A stretch of DNA of 64,000 bases from an uncultured Alphaproteobacteria bacterium (GCA_902563505.1 CACEXK010000001.1:124001-188000), one strand, 5' to 3'. Positions 54,134 through 63,245 are shown, counted from the first letter of the stretch. Numbers and translations: made by a program. Notes: a model not told the origin generated them from the sequence alone.

Positions 54134-55681
54134 ATGAATACAAAAAACACATTCGATAATTTTATAAAAAAAAAAATACAAGATATAAATTCTTTGCAAA
54201 AAATTGCAAATGACTTAAAGAAAAGAAAAAAAAAAATTATCCTTTGTCATGGTACATTTGATCTACTTCATGCTGGTCATTTTAGACACTTTCAGGATTC
54301 AAAAAATTTAGGCGATGTGCTTTTTGTAACTATAACCGCAGATAAATTCATAAATAAAGGACCAAGAAGACCAATTTTCAATCAATATTTAAGAGCGGAA
54401 ATGATTGCATCACTTTCATATGTTGATTATGTCTCAATAATTGATGATGCATCAGGATTGCCTGCAATAAAAAAGCTTAAACCTGGTGTTTATGTTAAAG
54501 GTAAAGACTATAAAGACAAAAATAAAGATTTAACAAAAAAAATTTTAATTGAAGAAAAAGAAGTTAGAAAAAATGGAGGTTATTTAAAATTTACAGATAA
54601 CATTACATTTTCTTCTTCTTCTTTAATAAATGAAAATTTTTTTTCATATGAGGAAAAACTTGGAAAGATTATTAATCAATATAAAAGCAAAGGAATTGGA
54701 TATTTTCATAAATTAATCAATGAACTTAAAAATGTAAAAGTTATGCTTATCGGTGATTCAATAATTGATGAATACATATACACCAATACCCTTGGCAAAT
54801 CAGCAAAGGAAAATATCTTGGCAACACTTAAAAAAGATGAACAAATTTTTGCTGGAGGTGCAATAGCTGCAGCAAATCACATTTCTGATTTTTGCAAGAA
54901 AGTTGTTTTAGTTACTGGAATAGGTGATAGACCAAATAACTACGAAAATTTTATTAAAAAAAATTTAAGAAAAAATGTAAAACTAGTTGATTTAAAGTTA
55001 AAAAAAAGACCAACAACAAAAAAAACAAGATTCATAGATTCAAGCTATATGACAAAAATGTTCGAAGTATATGATATGAATGATATGCCCCTTGAAAAAA
55101 GTGATGAAAATAAAATTTTAAAAAAAATTGAAAAAATTTTACCACAAATTGATATTGCTATTATAACTGATTTTGGTCATGGATTAATTTCAGATTTGAT
55201 TATCAATAAAATTACAAAAGCAAATATTTTTGTAGCAATTAATGCTCAAACAAACAGTGCCAATAGGGGTTTTAATTTAATTACAAAATATTCTAAAGCT
55301 GACTATGTTTGTATTGATGAACCAGAGTTTAGATTGGCAGCACATAATAAAACGACTCCATTAACCGAATTGTTACCAGTCAGTAATAATTTACCTGATG
55401 CTAAAGTTTTTATTGTGACGACTGGAAAAAACGGTTGTTTAATAAAAATGAAAAAAAAAATAATTGAAATTCCTGCTTTTACAAACAAAGTCATTGATAC
55501 AATTGGGGCTGGTGATGCATTTTTTGTTGTTTCTAGCTTATTTGCTTATCTTAATACTAACCCAGTTGATATAGGTTTTATTGGTAATGTATCAGGTGCG
55601 ATAAAAGTTAATATTTTAGGGCATAGTTCAAGTATTAAAAAAATACAACTTTTGAGGTTTATTGAAACTGTATTAAAATAG
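54134..55681 (+). CDS. Bifunctional nucleotidyltransferase-sugar kinase, HldE-like with inverted domains
   Basis: A 515-residue fusion. Domain 1 (about 30-165) is a nucleotidyltransferase: LCHGTFDLLHAGHFRHF with HAGH at 46-49, then GPRRPIFNQYLRAEMIASL and YVKGKDY. Domain 2 (about 195-515) is a PfkB/ribokinase-type kinase: LIGDSIIDEYIY, FAGGAIAAANHI and IDTIGAGDAFF (GAGD at 458-461). E. coli HldE has the kinase first and the transferase second, so the order here is reversed. Both active-site motifs look intact. Likely role: phosphorylation at C1 and nucleotide activation of a heptose or related sugar. Substrate is inferred. Confidence 0.85.
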   Translation: MNTKNTFDNFIKKKIQDINSLQKIANDLKKRKKKIILCHGTFDLLHAGHFRHFQDSKNLGDVLFVTITADKFINKGPRRPIFNQYLRAEMIASLSYVDYVSIIDDASGLPAIKKLKPGVYVKGKDYKDKNKDLTKKILIEEKEVRKNGGYLKFTDNITFSSSSLINENFFSYEEKLGKIINQYKSKGIGYFHKLINELKNVKVMLIGDSIIDEYIYTNTLGKSAKENILATLKKDEQIFAGGAIAAANHISDFCKKVVLVTGIGDRPNNYENFIKKNLRKNVKLVDLKLKKRPTTKKTRFIDSSYMTKMFEVYDMNDMPLEKSDENKILKKIEKILPQIDIAIITDFGHGLISDLIINKITKANIFVAINAQTNSANRGFNLITKYSKADYVCIDEPEFRLAAHNKTTPLTELLPVSNNLPDAKVFIVTTGKNGCLIKMKKKIIEIPAFTNKVIDTIGAGDAFFVVSSLFAYLNTNPVDIGFIGNVSGAIKVNILGHSSSIKKIQLLRFIETVLK

Positions 55682-55705
55682 AGTTTTGTCGTTAATAATT
55701 CTGAT

Positions 55706-56698
55706 ATGAAGATTTTAGTAATTGGTGGTGGTGGATATGTTGGGAGTCTATTAGTTGAGAGACTTTTAAAACAAAAATATGAGGTATTAGTACTAGATCT
55801 TTTTTTATATGAAAATCCTAAATTTTTATTTAGTGATATTATTAATTCTCAACTTTTAACTATAATCAAAGGAGATGTGAGAGACAAAGACTTGCTAGAG
55901 AATATTATTTCATCAGTTAATATTGTAATTCATTTGGCTTGTATCTCCAATGATCCATCTTTTGATCTTAATCCTAAACTTGGAAAATCAATAAACTATG
56001 ATTGTTTTTATCCTCTAATCAAGATTTGCAAACAAAAATCTATAGATAAATTTATTTATGCCTCCTCTTCTTCAGTTTATGGGGTGAAAAATGTTCAAAA
56101 TGTTACAGAGAACCTTCCCTTGGAACCATTAACAGATTACTCAAAATTTAAAGCATTATGCGAAGATATTTTGTTAAATGAATCTAGTAACAGAATTTGT
56201 TCAACTATTCTCAGGCCCGCGACAGTTTGTGGTTATAGCAGAAGAACAAGGCTTGATGTTATTGTAAATATTCTAACAAATAATGCATACAATAGAAGGA
56301 AATTTATAATTCACGGTGGTTCTCAAAAAAGGCCAAATATTCATATTAAAGACATGGTTAGTGCTTATTTATCAGTTCTTACTTCTGAAAAGAAATTAGT
56401 TAATGGACAAATTTTTAATGTGGGTTATGAAAATCTTAGCTTGATAGAAATTGGAAATATTGTAAAAGAAGAAGTTGGTAAAGATGTTTCAATTGAATTT
56501 GAGAAAACTAATGATAATAGATCATACCATATTTCTTCAAAAAAAATTTTAGAAAAGATAAATTTTAATCCCAAATTTTCAATTAAAGATGCTATCTCTA
56601 ATTTAATCGATGCTTTTGAAGCTAATTTGTTAAAGAATAGTCTTAAAGACCCAAAGTATTTTAATATTCAAACTATGAAATTGTTAAATTTAGTATGA
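55706..56698 (+). CDS. NAD-dependent sugar epimerase/dehydratase (second copy)
   Basis: A 330-residue extended SDR. The NAD site is IGGGGYVGS, ASSSSVYG supplies the Ser, and Tyr145-Lys149 occur in TDYSKFKALCED. RPATVCGYSRRTRLDVIVN differs from the first epimerase and is closer to the NAD-dependent epimerase group seen in LPS O-antigen loci, where Arg residues replace the usual FxNVYGP. It may be a C4/C5 epimerase or reductase. Its stop overlaps the E1 alpha start by four bases, tying it to the downstream genes. Confidence 0.85.
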   Translation: MKILVIGGGGYVGSLLVERLLKQKYEVLVLDLFLYENPKFLFSDIINSQLLTIIKGDVRDKDLLENIISSVNIVIHLACISNDPSFDLNPKLGKSINYDCFYPLIKICKQKSIDKFIYASSSSVYGVKNVQNVTENLPLEPLTDYSKFKALCEDILLNESSNRICSTILRPATVCGYSRRTRLDVIVNILTNNAYNRRKFIIHGGSQKRPNIHIKDMVSAYLSVLTSEKKLVNGQIFNVGYENLSLIEIGNIVKEEVGKDVSIEFEKTNDNRSYHISSKKILEKINFNPKFSIKDAISNLIDAFEANLLKNSLKDPKYFNIQTMKLLNLV

Positions 56699-57660
56699 AT
56701 AATCTAGAAAAAAGAATTCTTATGAATCTTCTTAAGATTAGATTGGTAGAAAAGCAAATCTCAGAGAGATATGCTGAACAACTTATGCGATGTCCCGTTC
56801 ATTTATCGCTTGGTCAAGAGGCATGTGCGGTTGGAGTTTGTCAATCTTTAAATATAGCAGACCAAGTCTATTCGTCACACAGATGTCATAGCCATTATTT
56901 AGCAAAATCTGGTAATCTCAAGGCTATGTTATGTGAACTTCATGGAAAAAGATCTGGTTGTTGTGGAGGTCGAGGCGGTTCAATGCATCTTATGGATGTG
57001 AGCGTCGGAATGATGTTAAGTATCCCAATTGTAGCGTCAATAATACCAGTTGCTGTAGGTGCTGCATTATCATTCAAATTAAAAAAGAAAAAAAATATTG
57101 TTGTTGTTTTTTTTGGAGATGCAGCGTTGGAGGAGGGTGTTTATCATGAAGCGGCTAATTTTGCCTCAATTCATAATCTCCCGATAATTTTTGTGTGTGA
57201 AAATAATAAATATTCTTGTTTTACCAATATTGAAAATAGGCAACCAAATGATGATTTCACAAGATTTGCAAAGTGTCATAAAATTAAGTCACACAAAATG
57301 TCTGGTAATAAAGTTATGGAGATATTTTATAAAACTAAAGATATAATTAGTTCTATAAAGAAGAATCCATCTCCTTTCTTTCTACAACTCGATACTTATA
57401 GGAATGTTGAGCATTGTGGGCCAAATAATGATGATTACTTAAATTATAGAAATAATAATGAAATTAGTTACTGGTTACAAAATGATCCAATAAATTTGTA
57501 TACAGAATTTTTGAAAAAAAAAAAAAAGTTATCTGATAAAACTTTAGATAAGATCATATTAAAGTTAAATAAAGAAATTGATGAAGCATTTCTTTTTGCA
57601 AAGAATGATAAGTTTCCTAAAATTGATACCTTAGACAAATTTATTTATGCACAAAAATAA
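56695..57660 (+). CDS. TPP-dependent dehydrogenase E1 component, alpha-like subunit
   Basis: A 321-residue protein with the E1 alpha signature: HLSLGQEACAVGVC, SHRCHSHYLAKSG, GKRSGCCGGRGGSMHLMD, and the TPP/Mg motif GDAALEEGVYHEAANFAS (141 onward) ending at CENN. Pyruvate/acetoin dehydrogenase E1 alpha subunits share it. No lipoyl E2 or E3 gene is in the cluster, so a complete oxidative complex is not encoded here. In a sugar cluster it could act as a two-carbon carboligase or decarboxylase on a 2-oxo acid. It overlaps the beta-like gene by 14 bases. Confidence 0.85.
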   Translation: MNNLEKRILMNLLKIRLVEKQISERYAEQLMRCPVHLSLGQEACAVGVCQSLNIADQVYSSHRCHSHYLAKSGNLKAMLCELHGKRSGCCGGRGGSMHLMDVSVGMMLSIPIVASIIPVAVGAALSFKLKKKKNIVVVFFGDAALEEGVYHEAANFASIHNLPIIFVCENNKYSCFTNIENRQPNDDFTRFAKCHKIKSHKMSGNKVMEIFYKTKDIISSIKKNPSPFFLQLDTYRNVEHCGPNNDDYLNYRNNNEISYWLQNDPINLYTEFLKKKKKLSDKTLDKIILKLNKEIDEAFLFAKNDKFPKIDTLDKFIYAQK

Positions 57661-58732
57661 AAGAATCATTACGGCCTCGGAGGCAATTTTAGAATCTACA
57701 GAGCAATACTTAGATAAATTTAAAAATTTTATTGTTATTGGTGAAGGTGTGAATGATCCAAAAGGAATATTTGGAACAACACTTAATTTATTTAAAAAAT
57801 TTGGAAATACTAGAATAATTGAGTCTCCTGTTTCTGAAAATGGAATAACAGGTATATCTATAGGTTTGTCAATGAATCATTTCAAAGTATTACTTGTGCA
57901 TCAGAGAGTTGAATTTGCTCTTTTGTCACTCGAACAAATTTTTAATAATGCAGCTAAAAGCTTTTATGTTTCTAATGGAACTCACAAAGTTCCAATCGTT
58001 ATAAGAATGATAATCGGAAGAGGTTGGGGACAAGGCCCAGCACACTCACAAAGTTTAGAAACAATTTTTTCTCATATACCTGGCTTGAAGGTTTTAATGC
58101 CATCATCCCCTTATGATGCCAAAGGTATGCTGTGGTCTGCGCTTGAAGATCCTAATCCAGTTTTAATAATTGAACATAGATGGTTTCATTATGTTAGGGG
58201 TTATGTTCCAAAAAAAAATTATAAAGTAAATATTGATAAACCAGCTTTACTGATCAAAGGCAATAATATAACTATTGTTGCAAATTCTTATAATGTAACA
58301 GAAGTAATTTTTAGTTCAAAGATTTTGAATAAATTTGGAATTTACCCAGAAATTATTGATCTGAGAGTTTTAAGACCATTAAATATACAATTAATTATTC
58401 AATCTTTGAGAAAAACAAAGAATCTTCTCATTGTTGAAACTGGTTATAAACAATATGGAATTGGAACAGAAATAATTGCTCAAATTTCTGAGAACAAGTT
58501 AGTTGATAAAATTAAGTCAATTTCAAGAATTGGTTTGCCGGATCACCCAACACCCTCATCAAGATCATTGGCTAAAAAATACTATAGATCATCCAAAGAA
58601 ATTATTTATGAAGTTGTAAAACAACTCAATCTTAATCTTGAATTAAAAAAAAAAATAATTAGTTATTATAAAAAAAAATTGCCATCCACTAAAGTAGATG
58701 TCCCTAATCCAGAATTTAAAGGACCTTTTTAA
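57647..58732 (+). CDS. TPP-dependent dehydrogenase E1 component, beta-like subunit
   Basis: A 361-residue protein that pairs with the preceding gene: GEGVNDPKGIFGTTL resembles the E1 beta start (usually GEDVG), ESPVSENGITGISIGLSM is the pyrimidine-binding block with the catalytic Glu, and FEALL-like VHQRVEFALLSLEQIFN follows. LEDPNPVLIIEHRW and DLRVLRPLN are in the C-terminal transketolase domain. It is somewhat longer than a standard E1 beta (about 325-330) because of a C-terminal tail ending NPEFKGPF. Together with the alpha subunit it should form an alpha2-beta2 TPP enzyme. One-base overlap with the first aminotransferase. Confidence 0.85.
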   Translation: MHKNKRIITASEAILESTEQYLDKFKNFIVIGEGVNDPKGIFGTTLNLFKKFGNTRIIESPVSENGITGISIGLSMNHFKVLLVHQRVEFALLSLEQIFNNAAKSFYVSNGTHKVPIVIRMIIGRGWGQGPAHSQSLETIFSHIPGLKVLMPSSPYDAKGMLWSALEDPNPVLIIEHRWFHYVRGYVPKKNYKVNIDKPALLIKGNNITIVANSYNVTEVIFSSKILNKFGIYPEIIDLRVLRPLNIQLIIQSLRKTKNLLIVETGYKQYGIGTEIIAQISENKLVDKIKSISRIGLPDHPTPSSRSLAKKYYRSSKEIIYEVVKQLNLNLELKKKIISYYKKKLPSTKVDVPNPEFKGPF

Positions 58733-59835
58733 TGAAAGTAAGATACTCATATTTACCACAACAATTTGAAAAAATTGATGATTTGCTTTTCAAAATAAAG
58801 AAATTTATTAAAACAGGAGATTTTACTCTTGGTAAGCCATTAAAAGAATTTGAAAAAAAATTTGCAAAACTAATGAATGTTAAGTATGCAATTGGAGTTA
58901 ATTCAGGTACCGATGCAATAAAATTATCACTTAAAGCATTAGGCATAGGCCCTGGTGATGAAGTTATTACAGCTTCTAATACATTTATTGCTACTGTTGG
59001 GGCTATTAGTGAAATTGGTGCTAAGCCAGTCTTAGTCGATTGTGATGATACATTTTGTATGGATGTTAATCTCATAGAAAAATTAATTACAAACAAAACT
59101 AAAGCAATAGTTCCAGTTCATTTTACTGGATACATGACTGACATGGAAAAATTATCAAAGATTGCAAAGAGGTATGGGCTATTTGTTATTGAAGATGCCT
59201 GTCAATCAATATTAGCTTCACAGAATAAAAGGATTGCGGGAACTTGGGGCGAAACAGGTTGCTTTTCTTTACATCCATTAAAGAATCTTAATGTTTGGTC
59301 TGATGGTGGAGTGATTATTACAAATAAAAAAAGTATATATAAAAAACTTCAGCTTTTAAGGAACCATGGATTAAAAAATAGAGATGAAATTGAGATACTT
59401 GGCTACAATTCAAGATTAGACACAATTCAAGCTGTTGTTGGAAATTGGCTTATTCCAAAAACAAAAGATATAGCAAAAAAGAGAATTAGGAATGCCAATT
59501 ATTATGACAAAAAATTCATTAAAATTGATGGTATCAAGATCCCACCTCGACCCAAAAATATGAAGATAGTTTTTCATTTGTATATAGTATTTGCAAAGGA
59601 TAGAGATAAACTCTTGAAATACTGTTTAAAGAGAAATATAGAAGCAAAAATTCATTATCCGATTCCCCTTTATCAACAAAAGGCTCTTAAGAAACTTTGT
59701 TATAAAAAAGGGGCTTTTCCGGTTACAGACTATCATTCTAAAAATATTATAACATTTCCTGTTGATCAACATTTAAAAAAAAATGAATTAGATTATGTAA
59801 TTCAAACTGTTAAAGAATTTTATGAAAAAACATAA
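58732..59835 (+). CDS. DegT/DnrJ/EryC1 family sugar aminotransferase (first copy)
   Basis: A 367-residue PLP enzyme. GVNSGTDAIKLSLKALGI is the phosphate-binding loop, VIEDACQSI carries the Asp that contacts the PLP nitrogen, and Lys184 in SLHPLKNLNVWSDGG forms the Schiff base. This family transaminates keto-nucleotide sugars such as 4-keto-6-deoxyhexoses. It is translationally coupled to the E1 beta gene and overlaps the second aminotransferase by 14 bases. The C-terminus contains IHYPIPLYQQ, common to the family. Sugar specificity is not readable. Confidence 0.92.
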   Translation: MKVRYSYLPQQFEKIDDLLFKIKKFIKTGDFTLGKPLKEFEKKFAKLMNVKYAIGVNSGTDAIKLSLKALGIGPGDEVITASNTFIATVGAISEIGAKPVLVDCDDTFCMDVNLIEKLITNKTKAIVPVHFTGYMTDMEKLSKIAKRYGLFVIEDACQSILASQNKRIAGTWGETGCFSLHPLKNLNVWSDGGVIITNKKSIYKKLQLLRNHGLKNRDEIEILGYNSRLDTIQAVVGNWLIPKTKDIAKKRIRNANYYDKKFIKIDGIKIPPRPKNMKIVFHLYIVFAKDRDKLLKYCLKRNIEAKIHYPIPLYQQKALKKLCYKKGAFPVTDYHSKNIITFPVDQHLKKNELDYVIQTVKEFYEKT

Positions 59836-60943
59836 TATATTGAAAATTCCATATGTGAACCTATCTAAACAATTTGAAGATGAAAAAAAAGAATTATTGA
59901 ATGAAATTGAAAAAGTTCTTTCATCAGGTAATTATATTCTTTCAGATGAAGTTGAAAAATTTGAAAAGAATATTTGTAAATATCTTAAAGTAAAGTTTTG
60001 CATTGGAGTAAACTCTGGGACAGATGCTTTGATTCTTTCTCTTCTTGCACTAAATATTGGTCCTGGAGATGAGGTGATCACTCAAGCAAATAGTTATATT
60101 GCCTCAGCAGCTGCAATAAATGCAGTTGGTGCAAAACCTGTTTTTGTAGATGTTCTTGATGATCAAACTATGGATTCAACAAAACTTAAATCTGTTATCA
60201 ATTCAAGAACAAAAGCAATTATCCCAGTTCATTTGACAGGAAGAATGTGTGAAATGGATAAAATAAATATTATTGCAAAGAAATTTAATCTCAAGGTTAT
60301 AGAGGATTCTGCTCAATCTTTTGGTTCAAAATATAATAATAAAAATAGTGGTTATTATGGTGATTGTGCTGCTTTTTCAACTCATCCTCTAAAAAATCTT
60401 AATGCCTCCGGGGATGGAGGATTTATCGTAACAAATAAGAAAGAAATACATAATTTTGTAAAACTTAAAAGAAATCATGGTCATTTAAACAGAAATAGGG
60501 TGAAGTTTTGGGGAATGGTTTCTAGATTAGACTCTATTCAAGCAGCAATACTTAATTTCAGATTAAAAAGAGTTAAAAAGGTTCTTTCAAAAAGAATGGA
60601 AAACGCTAAATTATATATAAAGAATATTGATAAACAAAATATCTATTACCCTGATTTTAGAAAAAACTGTATGGATACATATCATCTTTTTGTAATTCAG
60701 GTAAAAAAAAGAAATCAATTAAAAAAATATTTATTAGATAATAAGATAGAGACAAATATCCATTATCCTATTCCAATTCATAAACAAAATTTTTTTATAA
60801 AAAAATTTAAAAATCTTAGTTTACCTAATACTGAGAGTCAGGCTAAAAAGATTTTGAGTTTGCCTATTAATCAATATCTGGAAAAATCACAAATATTAAG
60901 AATTTGTAATAATATCAATAATTTCTATAACAATTATCGATAA
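59822..60943 (+). CDS. DegT/DnrJ/EryC1 family sugar aminotransferase (second copy)
   Basis: A 373-residue paralogue of the preceding gene. Landmarks: GVNSGTDALILSLLAL, VIEDSAQSFGSKYN, and Lys191 in STHPLKNLNASGDGG. It differs from its neighbour in VEDSAQS versus EDACQS, in AAFSTHP, and in having an N-terminal extension IPYVNLSKQFEDEKKE; so it is a diverged duplicate or separate acquisition rather than a recent repeat. Two amino-transfer steps, or two different keto-sugars, are implied. Confidence 0.92.
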   Translation: MKKHNILKIPYVNLSKQFEDEKKELLNEIEKVLSSGNYILSDEVEKFEKNICKYLKVKFCIGVNSGTDALILSLLALNIGPGDEVITQANSYIASAAAINAVGAKPVFVDVLDDQTMDSTKLKSVINSRTKAIIPVHLTGRMCEMDKINIIAKKFNLKVIEDSAQSFGSKYNNKNSGYYGDCAAFSTHPLKNLNASGDGGFIVTNKKEIHNFVKLKRNHGHLNRNRVKFWGMVSRLDSIQAAILNFRLKRVKKVLSKRMENAKLYIKNIDKQNIYYPDFRKNCMDTYHLFVIQVKKRNQLKKYLLDNKIETNIHYPIPIHKQNFFIKKFKNLSLPNTESQAKKILSLPINQYLEKSQILRICNNINNFYNNYR

Positions 60944-60946
60944 AAA

Positions 60947-62065
60947 ATGAAATTTAAACTTGATTATGAAAAAATATTAGAAGAGTTTAATCATAATTTA
61001 ATTTATAAGTTAAGAAAACATGGATTGAATAAAAAATCTCTTAGTTTGTGGGTTCCAAATGATAATTTTTTAGAAAGTTTTAAAAGTCTTTACTTTTCAT
61101 TAAAAGAAAATGGAATAAATGATTTTGAAATTGATGTTAAAAAAGACACCGTTAAAAGCATTGATATAAAAGCAATTAAAAAAGTTTTCAACGAAATAAA
61201 AATTGTTGAAAATAAAAATAAATTCAAAATTTCAATTAATAAAATTTCAGAATTCAAAGGAAAAAAAGATATTATTGATCAGGTAAAAAAAAGAGAAATA
61301 TCAAAAATTGATTATATTTACGGAAGTTTAGGAACTAATAAAAAACAGGAAAAAATAAAAGAATATTTCAAAAAAATATACCAATCAAATTTTAATGAAT
61401 TTAAAAAACAAAAAATTTTAGAACAAAAAGAATTTCGATCAAAAAAAATAGTATTTAACAACCAAATTTATGAAATAAAATATAAAAAAGATAAAAGTTT
61501 TATTAGCATAGACTCAAATACCGAGGATAAATCTTTAGTGGGTGCTATGATTCTTTTTAATAAACTATTTTTTGGAAAAAATATTTTGGATGTAATCAAT
61601 AATTCTTCAAATCAATTTATGAAATATATACTAAAATCTACAAAAACTAAGATTGAGGGTATCGTTTTACCATTTAATCTCGGAAAAGAAGTTTTTATTG
61701 TTCATAATATTTGGCTTGTATTCTCTGATTATTATAAACAAAAAGTTAACAAGGTTATAAAAAAAAATAATTCTTACTGGATTTTACTAGAGAAAAGAAA
61801 AAGAGAAATTCACTGCAAAAAAATCATAAAACTTTTCTTGAAAGAAAATAATATTAAAAATGATTCAATTATATTTAATTATATCGAAAAAGATTTAAGT
61901 GGTAATCCAATGAGAGTCTTTATTAATATTAAAGAAAATATTCCCTCACTAGAAAAACCCAATTTAATTAGAAAATTAGAAAGTTTTCTTAAAAAAAACC
62001 TTGATCCAGGCCTGCAAGTTTATTACCAAGAAAAAAAAGATTTGAATAAAATTAGAAGGTTATAA
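60947..62065 (+). CDS. Unrecognised protein in polysaccharide cluster
   Basis: A 372-residue, lysine-rich, probably soluble protein with no signal peptide or membrane segment, which I cannot assign. The first half is low-complexity and charged. A central segment, FISIDSNTEDKSLVGAMILF followed by FGKNILDVI, is faintly like the IscU/NifU scaffold core (ASASxxxxxxxGK) but lacks its cysteines. The last 60 residues include GNPMRVFINIKENIPSL and DPGLQVYYQEKKDLNKIRRL, which look conserved. It sits 3 bases after the second aminotransferase and 56 bases before the radical SAM gene, so it probably acts in the same pathway. Confidence 0.8.
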   Translation: MKFKLDYEKILEEFNHNLIYKLRKHGLNKKSLSLWVPNDNFLESFKSLYFSLKENGINDFEIDVKKDTVKSIDIKAIKKVFNEIKIVENKNKFKISINKISEFKGKKDIIDQVKKREISKIDYIYGSLGTNKKQEKIKEYFKKIYQSNFNEFKKQKILEQKEFRSKKIVFNNQIYEIKYKKDKSFISIDSNTEDKSLVGAMILFNKLFFGKNILDVINNSSNQFMKYILKSTKTKIEGIVLPFNLGKEVFIVHNIWLVFSDYYKQKVNKVIKKNNSYWILLEKRKREIHCKKIIKLFLKENNIKNDSIIFNYIEKDLSGNPMRVFINIKENIPSLEKPNLIRKLESFLKKNLDPGLQVYYQEKKDLNKIRRL

Positions 62066-62121
62066 ATAAAATATTTATCAAAAAATAATTATTGTCGTTT
62101 ATAGTATGATACTTTGTTTAT

Positions 62122-63240
62122 ATGCTGATGAAACGAAAAAATGAAGAACTTATTTTAGATGGAACCAAAGTCCAGTGGCATATGGATAGAGTTTCTCAAT
62201 GGGAAAAAGGTGAAAAAATAGCTCCAATTACCATTGACATGGCCCTTACAAGAGCTTGTAACTATGGCTGTCATTTTTGTTATGCAATGTTACAAGAAAA
62301 TGATAGATCAATAATTAACAAAAGAGTAATTACAGAGTTTTTAGAGGATTCAGCTGAAATAGGTGTTAAAGCCATAAGCTTTGTATCGGATGGCGAAAGT
62401 ACAATATCTCCAGCTTTTATCGATGGTGTGAAATTAGGCAATAAACTAGGAATTTCAATGGCAGTTGGTACGAATGGCTTCGTTTTAACAAAAGAAAAGC
62501 TTGAGGATGTTTTACCTCATTTAACATACATAAGAATAAATATTTCTGCAGGAGAAAAAAAAAGATATGCAGAAATAATGGGAGTTAAAGAATCATATTT
62601 TGAAAGAGTTGTACAAAATATAAAAGATATGGTTAAAATTAAGAGGAAAAATAATTTGTCAGTTACAATTGGTTTGCAAATGGTTTTGATGCCAGAATAT
62701 GCAGATCAAATTATTCCATTAGCAAAATTAGGAAAAAAACTTCAACCTGATTATTTAATTATAAAGCATTGTAGTGATAATGAAGACGGAGATCTTGGTG
62801 TTGATTATGATGGATATAAAAGTCTTTTTAATTTGTTAAAAAAAGCTGAATCCTATTCTGATAAAAATTTCGAAGTTAAAATAAAATGGTCCAAAATCAA
62901 ATCTGGAGAAAAGAGAACTTATAAAAAATGTTACGGAGCCCCATTCATGATTCAAATATCTGGTTCGGGTCTGGTTGCACCCTGTGGAATGCTATTTAAT
63001 GAAAAATATAAGAGATATCATATAGGAAATATTTGTCATACAAGATTTAAAGAAATTTGGAAATCAGATGCTTACTGGGAAGTAATGAATTATTTAGCCT
63101 CAGGAAGTTTTGATGCTCAAACCATGTGTGGATCATTATGTTTGCAACATAAGGTAAACGAAGCACTTGATAGCCATGTAAAAGGAATTAATAAATTAAA
63201 ACCAATTCATAAATCAATTCCACATGTAAATTTCATTTAA
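62122..63240 (+). CDS. Radical SAM protein with SPASM-like C-terminus
   Basis: A 372-residue radical SAM enzyme. The cluster-binding CxxxCxxC is Cys46, Cys50 and Cys53 in ALTRACNYGCHFCYAM. GVKAISFVSDGEST is the GGE-like motif (here SDGE), and INISAGEKKRY is a later SAM-contact strand. The C-terminal third has further cysteines: KKCYGAPF, VAPCGMLF, GNICHTRFKEIW, and MCGSLCLQ. These match an auxiliary iron-sulfur (SPASM/Twitch) domain. Substrates in this class are peptides or sugars; in this context a sugar is likely. A start at the second ATG (62128) is also possible. Confidence 0.87.
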   Translation: MLMKRKNEELILDGTKVQWHMDRVSQWEKGEKIAPITIDMALTRACNYGCHFCYAMLQENDRSIINKRVITEFLEDSAEIGVKAISFVSDGESTISPAFIDGVKLGNKLGISMAVGTNGFVLTKEKLEDVLPHLTYIRINISAGEKKRYAEIMGVKESYFERVVQNIKDMVKIKRKNNLSVTIGLQMVLMPEYADQIIPLAKLGKKLQPDYLIIKHCSDNEDGDLGVDYDGYKSLFNLLKKAESYSDKNFEVKIKWSKIKSGEKRTYKKCYGAPFMIQISGSGLVAPCGMLFNEKYKRYHIGNICHTRFKEIWKSDAYWEVMNYLASGSFDAQTMCGSLCLQHKVNEALDSHVKGINKLKPIHKSIPHVNFI

Positions 63241-63245
63241 TTCTG

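Noticed and set aside
56958-57149. Cysteine-rich 63-codon frame inside E1 alpha
   Set aside because: It is a frame-shifted shadow of the glycine-rich TPP region; the E1 alpha frame is clearly the coding one.
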